The notes beneath the pieces are model-generated. The model saw only the letters and a program-made list of their open reading frames with translations, was not told the DNA's origin and searched no databases. 12,649 nt of DNA from NCBI GenBank assembly GCA_004151065.3, contig NWUY0300047461.1, positions 18,463 to 31,111 of the forward strand, written 5' to 3'. Made by a program: the position numbers and the translations under genes. The stretch is from Larix sibirica. Lineage: Eukaryota; Streptophyta; Pinopsida; Pinales; Pinaceae. How positions within the stretch are numbered: position 1 is the first letter of the stretch; every line of letters begins with the position of its first letter. Of the stretch, positions 1 to 8,599 are shown piece by piece.

Positions 1-1433
1 CATTATTATGTGTTTATGAGTGATTATTGAGTGCATTCTTCTCTTCTTCTTTGCAACATACTTGAGAGTTTGATTGTGAGTTTGTTACAGTTGCTAGATC
101 CCTTGCAGATTATCACATTGTGATGATATTGGAACTTTGTGATATGCCTTGATCACCTAAAACTATGTTTTGAGGTTGCTAGTGGGATAACTTGGCAGTA
201 AGACTATAAATAAATGCTCCTTTAGTCTATGAAAGGCTTGTAAAGATGAATGCTTGAGGGGTTGTTTAGCAAATAAGGGGATGCTTGAGCTTGAAAGGGT
301 GAGTGCTACAAGGTAGAGGAAAATTGAATGGATCTACAATGAGAGGTTCAAGTTATATTCTAGCCAGGATCAAGAAAAGATTATAGCTATCCCATTATAG
401 CTAGGATAAAATAAACTATCCCATTGGCTCATTTTAGGCTACTCATTCCATTCAAATAAGGGGTTCATTGGATAAGATGGGTGTGCTCCCATGCTATGTT
501 GAAGGCTAAAATTTGAATTTGTAAGTAACCAGGTAGAGCTATGGAAGATAAAGCTATGAAATTCAGAGACATAAAAAAAGGAAGGATGAAAAGGGGCATA
601 GAGGTTGGGTTTGAGAGAAACCATACCCATTATCGTTTTATATTGTTTCCCATTGTATGCTCAAGAGCCAATATATGACTATGTTGAGTTGATCTTGAAG
701 TTAGACAATAGGTTGGATTCCTTCTACACACATTGAAGGGTATACAAGGGAATAACATTTTAAGTCACTTTTGGGAAGAAAAGGGAAACATCTTCCTTCT
801 GTTGTAGTGGAGTGCCATGGATGGGCTAGCTCAAGTGGTATCTCAAGAGTTATATGGCAAGTTGTTTAGATGAACTTGAGAGCAATTAGGTTAGTGAGTG
901 ACTTGAGTGTCATGTGCTAGTTTCCTTCTCCATGGTGTTCACATAGCATGTCTCAAGGGTGGCATTCACAAGGAATTGTGTATGATTTAGTGGAAAATTG
1001 CTCACGAGCAAATTGATTATATTGGACCAACTTATTCAAAAGGAAATTGTTCCATCTCGATATTAAATCCCTGTCTATAATTATGTTCTTAATATGTATT
1101 TTGCTTATGAATGAATCGATATAAAATTCTTGCATATACGATGTGTTCATCGCTTAATTGTTTGCTTCATGAATCCAAAATTCATTAGAGATTTCATCTA
1201 GGATCACGCTTTGCATTTATGTTTTATATATGCATGATGGTTACAATGACAGATTGCAAGCCCTTAAAATTTGAACTACCTTAGTGCATTTGCATTCGAA
1301 TTTATGTTATGATCTTTCTCATTGTGCAATGAATTTCAAGTTGGATTGTGTGGGATAGATCTAGTTTGAATTGTTTATAAATATTGGCAATTAGCTTGTG
1401 GGATTGATGTTTAAGTAGGTCCTGATGAGCTTG

Positions 1434-1501
1434 AAGTATTCCTTCGAATGGGGTTGGAATCCCTTTTCCCCATTAGGCCATTGGGATGGAAAGAAATACT
1501 T
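1434..1501. repeat. Nested imperfect inverted repeat (hairpin)
   Basis: The outer arms, 1434-1444 and 1491-1501, are reverse complements at 10 of 11 positions. Inside them AATGGGG (1447-1453) pairs perfectly with CCCCATT (1468-1474) across a 14-nt loop. The right side is longer, with a bulge at 1475-1490. Nothing around it identifies a parent element. It could be a fragment of a miniature inverted-repeat transposon or a chance fold. Confidence 0.45.
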
Positions 1502-1946
1502 GAATCTTCCTTACATTTTTCTTTATAACACATTTTAGGAGAATTCATAAGGCCATTAATTCTTTAAATTTATTTGTACCTAGTCCAAAACCTGCTTTCA
1601 TCTGGATTATGTGATCTTTACAAAAATGAATGATGCAACTTATGTTTCTTTTACTTTGAGTACATTGAATTGAACTATTAAAGAATCTGCAAGGTCATTC
1701 CTTGTTAATAACCAAATACTTCATCTACCTACCTCTCTTCTAAATAAATAACATTATATAAGCTGAAGCCAACGTTTTGATTTGATATGAAAATTGAAAT
1801 GTGGGAATCGATTTCTCTTCAAAGAATAGAGTATTTCTTTCTAGCCATACTCCCTTGATTGACAAGAAGGGCACAACACACCATTCCTTTACATCCCTCT
1901 CTCTGCACTAATGTCTTAAGAACTCTTCAATATTATCACCCCACCA

Positions 1947-2000
1947 AATTAGCATTTGCGATGTAGTTAAGGACGTCTAATTAGCATATGCGATGTAGTT
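1947..2000 (+). repeat. 22-nt direct repeat, 32-nt period
   Basis: Positions 1947-1968 and 1979-2000 are the same 22-nt unit with a single T/A difference, separated by 10 nt (1969-1978). A local duplication with filler, as left by double-strand-break repair or replication slippage, is the simplest explanation. No mobile element lies between the copies. Confidence 0.75.
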
Positions 2001-2395
2001 TCTTCATCTTCTTTATAAATGATACAAATTCTAGGCCTCTATCTTTTTTAGCCTTGGTCTTTTTTTGCAATCTATCCCAAGTTAGGACCTTATTCATTAT
2101 AGCCAAACACAAATATTTCAAGTTTCTATGGGGCTTTTACCTTCCATATTTTACTTCACCACTAAACTATACTTTTTCATTATGAAAGAAGTTTGCTTCA
2201 TATATCAATCTCACTGAATAGTATCCCAAAGATTTTTTTTTCAACCAGAGTTTTGTATCTCCCCCCTCACTTAGTCTAACATATTTTTGTGCAATCTGTC
2301 TACATAGGAAATCCAAAAAGTCCTTTTTTTATTTCATGAGATGATCCCTTTTATGATTGATCCGATTGAAAACTATTGAATTTCTTTATGTAAAA

Positions 2396-2457
2396 ATAAT
2401 GCATTATCCATTCATAATGAAATTGTAGATAATGCATTAATAATCACATTGTAGATA
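2396..2457. repeat. Cluster of short AT-rich palindromes and direct repeats
   Basis: A 12-nt perfect palindrome (ATAATGCATTAT, 2396-2407) is followed by a related 10-nt palindrome (TAATGCATTA, 2430-2439). ATTGTAGATA occurs at 2422-2431 and again at 2448-2457. The region is AT-rich, so some of this is expected by chance. No function is claimed. Confidence 0.4.
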
Positions 2458-2642
2458 TTGTGTAAACCTCAAACAATGAAAACACTTTAGTTCATGGGTT
2501 AAATATTATACTTTGAATTGTTCACTATAATTACATTTTTTATGTATGAAGAAATCAACATTAAATTGCGAGCAATGCCTATGGTCATCTCTTCAAAGTT
2601 GTATAGGAGATCCATGCCCTTCGTTTATTATTTTGTAGGTTT

Positions 2643-3671
2643 ACTGTCGCCAACCAGTTGGAGCGATCTGTTCAGGAAATAGAGGGACTCTTACCGGGGC
2701 TCCTTAAACAAGAAACCAATCTTCACAAGCATATGGAATGCGCTCCCCAAAAATATCCGCTGGAAAATATGATTAGCCCGAAACATAATGATTTTTAGAA
2801 CAAAACCACTAGCAGTGGAACAATCACAACCAGAGCCAAAACGCTCATGTTTGATTCCTTCAAAGTGAAAGGAATGAATTGATCGGAAATTGAGCCCCTA
2901 ACAATAGAAGAATCAAAGTGGATTGAAGGTTATTTGGAAAAGGAAATCTCACACAGAGCCATCACTCTCTCACGGACTATAGAATTGACTCCTTTCGATT
3001 TCAAGAACTAGCATATGCAATTCCAATGCCACAAATTATTCTTCTACGGAGCCTCAAAAGGAAATCCAGGTGAGGCGGGCGTCATAATAGATACTAGAGG
3101 AAATACAATATAAACATTCGCCTGGGGACTTGTTCAAAAGGCAAATAATGAAGTAGAGTGGATGGCTCTTCTGCATGGAGTCGAAATAATTGCATCTATA
3201 AATCTATGAAATATAGCTATCTTTGGAGATTCAAAGATCGTTATGGGAAGGATCCGAAAATGATGGAAGAAAAATTATCTAAACCCTGGTCGTATGCAAA
3301 AGAGAATTCTAAGCTCAATCAAATCCATCCCAAATATCTCATTTTACCATGTCAAAAGATGCAACAATGAAGTGGTGGACAAGTTGGCGAATGTTGGAGC
3401 AAAACTACCCCATAGCACCTTCATACAAAATGAAGGCACACCAAGGAGAAAGTGGGTACCTTAGGAGAAAGGGCATGAAGCATAGATCAAAGGGGAGCAT
3501 CATGGACATTGGTTCAAGCTTCAAGGAAATGAATGACATGATGGCATACCATGGCAATGTAATTGGGAAAGCTCACTGCGTGGAGGGAAACAATACATCT
3601 CTCCCATTGGCACTAAATGCCTCCGCATGCGAACAATCAAGATTTCTCAAAAGTACCATTACGAATTGTAG
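2643..3671 (+). pseudogene. LINE-type RNase H domain ORF, decayed
   Basis: One frame (codon starts divisible by 3) reads as protein from 2643 to a TAG at 3669-3671, interrupted by several stops. The RNase H domain lies at about 3039-3404. It opens with FFYGASKGNPGEAG, and continues with NEVEWMALLHG, IFGDSKIVMG and CNNEVVDKLANVGA. These match the four-acid (D-E-D-D) RNase H layout. The first Asp is Tyr here (TAC 3045-3047). The Glu (GAG 3156-3158), second Asp (GAT 3228-3230) and last Asp (GAC 3378-3380) remain. In active elements the enzyme degrades RNA in RNA:DNA hybrids during reverse transcription. Stops at 3462, 3483 and 3534 lie in the tail. The segment before the domain (2643-3038) is protein-like, but I do not recognise a zf-RVT motif in it. 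The copy cannot encode a working enzyme. Confidence 0.7.
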
Positions 3672-3945
3672 GTAGGTAGGAATGGAGGTTAAGAGCTCTA
3701 ATTGTCATGAGAAGGGACATAATCACGACATTGTTGAGGGTCAAAGGTTTGTAGAAGTCAAGTTCAGGTGGTCATCAACCTCCCTCCTAGAAATCCAAAC
3801 TTCAGGAGACATAGGTGAATCTCTTTCATGTGTTTGCTTGACATATTGGCCAGACAAACAAGGCAATTTGAAATAGGAAGCAAGGAATTGGAATCCCAAC
3901 CAAAGTGAAGAATAAGATAAAAGGGTGGACTGCAACTAGAAAACA

Positions 3946-4278
3946 ATGGCGAGATGGAGAGAAATCTTTAGCAGGTTAAGAAATGACCTTCTGGACTTCA
4001 AGAGGATGATGAGGAACGCTCACAACCATGTGGAAGGACTTCAAAACATCATGCGGCATCTAGTGTTCCAAATAACAAGAATGTAGGCCCATATGGAGGA
4101 TGTTGAGGGAAACATGTGATACTTGGGTGGGCACACTAAGTTCATCAAAATTGACATGGAAATTTTTTTGAGCATGAATAAATGGAGCCACTGGAAGTCT
4201 ACACAACACGCAAGATACATAGGAATGGAGGAGGACATGGTTTACTTGCCAACCAATTACTCTACCATGAATGGTTAA
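3946..4278 (+). pseudogene. Unrecognised decayed ORF behind the LINE RNase H
   Basis: From ATG 3946 to TAA 4276-4278 one frame gives 110 codons with only two internal stops (TAG 4084-4086, TGA 4117-4119). This is less interrupted than the AT-rich surroundings would give by chance. The product is charged and Met-rich, beginning MARWREIFSRLRNDLLDFKR, and has a heptad-like character in its first 45 residues that suggests a helix or coiled coil. I recognise no family. It lies between the RNase H ORF and the A-run, so it may be an extra C-terminal or separate ORF of the LINE, or part of its 3' region. It uses a different frame from the RNase H ORF. A further protein-like stretch in this same frame, without a known motif, lies just upstream at about 3682-3873. 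Confidence 0.35.
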
Positions 4279-4545
4279 CTCATGGAGGTTTTTAACTTTT
4301 TGAATATGTGTAACTTATGCAAATTAAATTCCTGTTGATACTTGGACACCATATGTGAATTTATTGCACTCAAATGATAGTTAGACTCATAGATAGCCAG
4401 AACAATAGGGACTATGATCCTAAAACAAGGTTTTTTTTGGAACTTCGTTTTGAATATCTGCATGGTTGAAACACTCATTTTTTGTAATCGATGGTCGTCC
4501 TTAACTTTTTAATATAATTCTACAAATTGTTTATGTTCAAAAAAA
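4279..4545 (+). other. LINE 3' end with A-run
   Basis: This is AT-rich sequence without an ORF, closing in TTTTTAATATAATTC, a T-rich segment and AAAAAAA (4539-4545). It resembles the 3' untranslated end of plant LINEs, which prime reverse transcription from an A-rich tail. The exact end is uncertain because the tail is short and the element is old. Confidence 0.5.
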
Positions 4546-5199
4546 GATGAGATATATTGTGTCTATTGTTGTTGTCATTTTCATTCATCCTGATCATTGA
4601 GACATAGTATGCTATGAGAAGTCTTTCATGATTCATCATGAGCATCAATCTTGCCACTTGGTCATTTTTGGTGTCATGGATATATGCTTTTATCAATGCT
4701 TTTCTGTTCTCTTGGTCTAACTAGAATGTCTTATTTTCATCTATATGTATTGGCATGGTCTTCTTTATTCTCACACCATTTACATGATCATTTTTACTTA
4801 TATTTTTATGGTGGAATAATGTTGTAGCAACTTAGTAACAAGAAATTCCAATCCTTTTATAACACTCATAATTTGAGGTGAGAAACATCATGTTTAATAT
4901 GATTTTGCAAGTTTTCAGATCTCATTAGTTTCTTAAGTACAAAATTATATTTGGAAACAATGGCTTCATTAGCATCACATCTTTTGTAGTGGAAGGGAAA
5001 ACTACTCTATCCATTCATTTGGCCTTGCTCTTTCAATAAGATATTTCATTATGATTTGTAGCATTTCTAAGCCTTTGACCACATTTCACATAGTCGTTGC
5101 AATAAGTACATCTTTAAATAAGTCAAACATAGATATGGAACATGCCAAATCAATTTATTCCAATTGAGAAATGATTCTTATTATTTTTTCCATTTTTCA
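4546..5199. other. AT-rich spacer
   Basis: I see no gene, RNA or recognisable element here. The sequence is AT-rich, T-rich on the + strand, with no open frame longer than a few dozen codons and no clear repeats. Confidence 0.6.
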
Positions 5200-5404
5200 A
5201 TACAACGATAAAGGGTTTAGCGCAAGGACAACTAGTAGTTCCCTAAAACATCTCGAAAAGTCCCCAAATTTGGTAGGGGACAAGGTGGGCACCACTCGAA
5301 AGTTCTCAAGTCTTGGATGTTCCTGCTCGTTTCAAGAGTTACCAACTACCAAAGGCTCTGAAATGTTGGTTTTAAAAGTGGAAGCATGCCCCCATGTAAC
5401 ATAA
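5200..5404. other. Less AT-rich island, unassigned
   Basis: About 200 nt differ from their surroundings by being richer in G+C. They include short runs such as GTCCCC, TAGGGGACA and GCCCCC. A 77-codon frame (5171-5404, + strand) spans the island but shows no motif, starts with hydrophobic AT-rich codons, and is probably fortuitous. The island may be a fragment of a dispersed repeat that once held more CpG. No tRNA, 5S rRNA or SINE internal promoter could be recognised. Confidence 0.35.
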
Positions 5405-6038
5405 GATCTAAACCTTTGACTCATCTAACTTTTAATGGCATCCAACCTTGATTGTAAATGGATTTTCTAACACTACTAACACACTTCAAATGTGTAGGTT
5501 AATTTTACATTTTGATTTCATAATGATTTTAATATTATTGAGTCATCAATAGTATAACTACAACTCTAATTTTTCCTTTTACCATTTCCAATCATTATTA
5601 ATCGTTTTATAGTGTTAGGAATTAGTGATAGACTTTAGTTATCTGCAGTATTTGATATGCATCATGGAGGAATGTAAAGAAAGTCATGACTTATAAGTCT
5701 TTGTACAATGTGTTTTATTTCAATTAATGAAATGCGTAATATTTTCCAAGGGAAAAAAATGTTAACAATTAGTTTATTTGTTTAATGAAGATATGCTATA
5801 TGGTTGTTATACACATTCATTGTGCTTGGGTTATAATTAATCATAAAACGTAAGTGTAATGTCAATATAATAGGATATTTCATATTTTTAATAATTTAAA
5901 TACAAGAATAAATTATTATTAATATACATATATTTTTGTTAATTAGATGGAAGTAATATAATGTTGAATTAAAACAAAATTATATATATGACAATTCATG
6001 CAATTATTCTCGATTCAATCACAATTGTTTATTTGATC
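5405..6038. other. Very AT-rich spacer left of the gypsy element
   Basis: No gene is visible. The stretch 5860-6000 is extremely AT-rich. It forms the left flank of the LTR retrotransposon. The five bases before the inferred LTR start (6034-6038, TGATC) do not match the bases after the right LTR. Confidence 0.6.
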
Positions 6039-6263
6039 TCACCATTTGTGGTGGAGTAGTGACAATTCTACATGGAAACCATAGCATGAATGACATAAAT
6101 TGGTTGTCAAAAAGTGAATATAGCGGGAACGGTCCATATCTCGCAAGTATTTCGCCACCTTTACGTTTAGCACAAATGGTCGTGATTTAAAGTTATTTTG
6201 CTTGTTTAGTGTGAACGACCAAGATTCTTCTTGTCCATATTCACGTCGACAACAAAACAATTA

Positions 6264-6279
6264 AATGGAAATTTCCATT
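6264..6279. repeat. Perfect 16-nt palindrome in the 5' LTR
   Basis: AATGGAAATTTCCATT is its own reverse complement and sits in a 32-nt block identical between the LTRs. It could be a dimeric transcription-factor site in U3, but nothing in the sequence proves a role. Confidence 0.5.
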
Positions 6280-6464
6280 GAAATTTCTTTATGAAGCGAT
6301 TTATTTTGCTGCACGAGGTATTTACAAGGGGTCCAAGCGACACATTTTGTATAGCAAGGCCTAATTTTGATAGGGGCTGTAAATTTTACTTTTACTCAGC
6401 AATTAATATCATTTACTTGGCAATTAATTTCATTAATCAAAGAGAATTCAAGAGCCCAAAGGAA

Positions 6465-6640
6465 ATGAACTAGAAAAAGAGAGTGTTAAGAAGAGAGAGT
6501 TTGAGAAAAGAGAAGAAGGTAAGAAACGAAGAAGGTAAGGAGAGGAGGAGAAGAAGACATATAGAGGAATAACAAAGGGAAAGAGATAAGAGATCAATTG
6601 AAGAAAAATAAGCATAAGAGAAGAAGAAGACTATGAGAGT
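6465..6640 (+). repeat. GA-rich purine tract in the 5' LTR
   Basis: This stretch is almost entirely A and G on the + strand, built of irregular GAAGAAG, GAGAGA and GGAGGAG units. The counterpart in the 3' LTR is at about 12132-12300. It is low-complexity and may lie in the transcribed leader (R/U5), but the start of transcription cannot be placed from sequence. Confidence 0.6.
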
Positions 6641-6924
6641 CCGAGGTTTTGAAGATCACGTGTAAATTGAATGTAAGCCCTGCCTGAGACTAAGACCAAG
6701 AGATTGTTGTGATCATTTTAGTGATAGTGAGAGAATTCATAAATCCTAAGTGCACTGTAAATGTAATCTTTGAGTTTAATTGAAGTGATAAGAAGAATTT
6801 GCATGAGTTCCCCAGTCTATGATTGAATGAATGTGTGATTGTTTGTTTAGAAAGGTTGTGCACTTTGAATTTGCAGTCTAGTTGTTGTTGTTTTAATTCA
6901 CAAAATTTTAATAACCAATCAAGA

Positions 6925-6940
6925 TGCCATCAGTCTTGGT
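6925..6940 (+). promoter_or_regulatory. Primer binding site, tRNA-Met-like, degenerate
   Basis: TGCCATCAGTCTTGGT begins three bases after the LTR end. The usual plant PBS complementary to initiator tRNA-Met is TGGTATCAGAGC. The first nine positions agree at seven, including the ATCAG core. This is where minus-strand DNA synthesis would start. The mismatches fit the age of the element. Confidence 0.6.
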
Positions 6941-7036
6941 CTCAAAGCAGGAGTGCCTTGCAGCTATGAACAATTCCAACGGAAAGAAGGGGTACTAGGT
7001 TGAATCATTCAGGAAGAAAGATTACAATTCCAGTAG
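6941..7036 (+). other. Leader between PBS and gag
   Basis: This short stretch has stops in the gag frame (for example TAG at 7034-7036) and no clear start codon for gag. The original ATG of gag could not be located; it may have mutated or lie here. Confidence 0.4.
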
Positions 7037-8300
7037 GGAAATTGCTGGGTAGAATTGAAAGAAGCGGGATTTTTAAAAGGGAATTCCCAAAGGAGAGGAA
7101 AAAGGAAGTGTGCTGATGCCATAATTGAGGAACTGGCTAAGGCATTGAGGGTTGTCCAAGCTAAGGTGGAAGCCATTGAGATAATTGAGAGGAGAGGAGT
7201 TGCAACTGAGGCTCAAAATGTAAGTGATGACGAATTAGAAGCTAAAAACCCCCAAGAGAAAGTTGAAGCAGTTGAAGACCTAGGAGAAAGGATTATTATG
7301 GCCCTAGTAAATTTGAAGAGAAACCTAAGATGGAGACATCTAATTACTCAGGAGTCTGAACCTAGAAGAGCTAATTGATTAGATTAGAGAAATGGAGAAC
7401 TTCTTTGATATGGAGCATATTGAAAACTCTAAAAGAGTGAAGATGGATTGTCTGAAGTTGAAAGGTCATGCATCCTTATGGTGGGGCATTGTAAATTTTG
7501 AAAGTCAGAGGAAATGTAAGGATAAAATAAGAACTTGGAACAAAATGGTAGCTAAACTAAAAGGTAAATTTATGCTTGTTGATTATACTTTGAATTTGTA
7601 TAGAAGTTACATAATTGAGGAAAAAGGAGATGATTGTTAAGGAGTATACAGGGGAGTTTTATAGGTTGTCTATGATCTGGACATAGTGATGAGGGAGATG
7701 AAACCGTGGCTAGATACATTAATGGACCGAAGTATGAAATCCAAGATGAATGGAGTGTTGTGAGAATTATAATAGTGGGAGAATCATACCAACTTACCGT
7801 AATGGAAGAGGATAATTTTTTTAGGAAGAACCCTAGTGTTAGAGGATGAGTAATAGTTAGATGTGGGGGTAGAACTATGTCTGTAAAAGGATAGAGTAGT
7901 GGCTCCAAAGGAGATGAGGGTAGCAGTACTAGCGCTCCAACCTAAGAATTCATAAGGAATAGTGAAGCCTTTAGAGCCAAGGAGACTTTGGGTGGAAGAA
8001 GAAATTTTAGAGGCAGAGGGACTGGAAGGTCCACTATAATTTGTTACAAGTGTCAAACACTAGAACACAAGGCCTATGAATGCTCTAATAATTTGCATAC
8101 TACAAGGAGACAAGAAAATAAAACTCATACTACTCAAGAAGTAGAAATCACTATTGGATATGTAAATGGGGATAATTCTGATGTAGCTCAACCAAAGGTT
8201 GGAGAGAACCTAATATTCAAGAGGACCATGTTGAAGTTAGCAAGCCAACCAAGGATTGAAGAGCGAGATCAAAGGAAGTCTATTTTCAAGACAATATGCA
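7037..8300 (+). pseudogene. gag capsid/nucleocapsid region, frameshifted
   Basis: This is the structural Gag part of the polyprotein. The first block (7037-7378) is a charged helical segment (EELAKALRVVQAKVEAIE). It is followed in another frame (from 7392) by MENFFDMEHI, LKGHASLWW and KLKGKFM, which are hallmarks of the Retrotrans_gag domain. From 7630 the EYTGEFYRLS motif lies in the third frame. From 7676 SGHSDEGDETVARYINGPKY returns to the main frame. An Arg/Gly-rich stretch (GRRNFRGRGTGR, about 7991-8026) leads into the CCHC zinc knuckle. At least three frameshifts and several stops prevent expression. In intact relatives Gag forms the cytoplasmic virus-like particle and packages the RNA. 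Confidence 0.85.
8042..8083 (+). other. CCHC zinc knuckle of Gag
   Basis: The 14 residues CYKCQTLEHKAYEC fit C-x2-C-x4-H-x4-C exactly, with all four zinc ligands intact. This motif binds RNA in the nucleocapsid part of Gag. It lies in the main reading frame and is one of the few fully preserved motifs in the element. Confidence 0.95.
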
Positions 8301-8580
8301 AAATTGAAGGTATGTGTTGTTCCTTAATTGTATATGGAGGAAGTACTAAAAACTTAGTGTCCACAAAGGTTATAAATAAGTTGAAGTGTAGACCACATCC
8401 TCAGGCTTATAGAGTCTCATGGTTGTAGAAAGGCCACCATTTCACTATTTCCCAACAATATTTAATTAACTTCAAGATTGGAAATTATTAGGATAGTGTG
8501 ATGTGTGGTTTAGTACCAATGGATGCTTGTCATCTATTGTTGGGTAGAGCTTGAGAATATGACAGGAGGATAATATATGA
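8300..8580 (+). pseudogene. Retropepsin-like aspartic protease, active-site Asp lost
   Basis: The segment IEGMCCSLIVYGGSTKNLVS is the active-site region of a gypsy aspartic protease, whose family motif is D-[SG]-G-[AS]-[ST]. The catalytic Asp is Tyr (TAT, 8333-8335). Downstream, VSWL is followed by a TAG (8426-8428), then KGHHFTIS and NFKIGNY. CGLVPMDACHLLLGRA covers the second conserved part, the hydrophobic-LLGR motif near the flap end. The enzyme would dimerise and cut the Gag-Pol polyprotein. Here the missing Asp and in-frame stops rule out activity. Confidence 0.85.
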
Positions 8581-8599
8581 TGGGGTTAAAAATACTTTT

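Larger units (their letters stand above)
1..2640. other. AT-rich spacer without recognisable genes
   Basis: I recognise no gene, RNA or transposon domain in this stretch on either strand. The only open frames are short (about 65 codons) and show no protein motifs. Base composition is strongly AT-rich with many homopolymer runs. Small-scale structures are a nested hairpin near 1434-1501, a 22-nt direct duplication at 1947-2000, and a cluster of short palindromes at 2396-2457. It may contain retroelement remnants too decayed to recognise by eye. Confidence 0.6.
2643..4545 (+). mobile_element. 5'-truncated, decayed LINE-type retrotransposon
   Basis: This stretch carries the 3' portion of a plant non-LTR retrotransposon. 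It holds a decayed ORF with an RNase H domain, a second decayed frame, and an AT-rich 3' end with TTTTTAATATAATTC followed by a T-rich stretch and a seven-A run (4539-4545). Plant L1-clade elements commonly carry an RNase H domain after the reverse transcriptase and often end in such an A-run. No reverse transcriptase or endonuclease is seen, so the copy is 5' truncated. The left edge is set where the decayed frame begins and composition changes, and it is approximate. I could not find a target-site duplication. An RNase H fragment of another origin remains possible. Confidence 0.6.
6039..6921 (+). repeat. 5' LTR
   Basis: It aligns collinearly with 11708-12587. Its left edge, TCACCATTTGTG, matches TGACCATTCGTG of the right LTR at 10 of 12 positions, so the usual terminal TG has become TC here. 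The right edge is CCAATCA at 6921, ending in the canonical CA, and the two LTRs lose similarity directly after it. The length of 883 nt agrees with 880 nt for the partner. The block 6261-6292 is identical in both copies. The zone 6440-6640 is strongly purine-rich. The left boundary is uncertain by a few bases; TG at 6034-6035 is an alternative start. Confidence 0.85.

Noticed and set aside
387-425. CTATCCCATT twice (387-396, 416-425) plus ATTATAGCTA twice
   Set aside because: Short repeats without an array structure; far too irregular for CRISPR or a satellite.
953-1150. 65-codon minus-strand frame
   Set aside because: AT-rich codons, no motif and no related neighbour; compatible with chance.
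4546-4580. Search for a LINE target-site duplication after the A-run
   Set aside because: No stretch of 7 nt or more after 4545 convincingly matches the region left of 2643; the age and uncertain left edge prevent a call.
5171-5404. 77-codon + strand frame over the less AT-rich island
   Set aside because: No motif, and it begins in AT-rich spacer; length is within chance for this composition.
6039-6260. 73-codon minus-strand frame at the start of the 5' LTR
   Set aside because: It is inside the LTR, without motif, and not kept open in the 3' LTR.
7570-7908. 112-codon open frame on the minus strand
   Set aside because: It lies antisense to the decayed gag, has no recognisable motif, and has the Ser/Leu/Pro-rich composition typical of a shadow frame.
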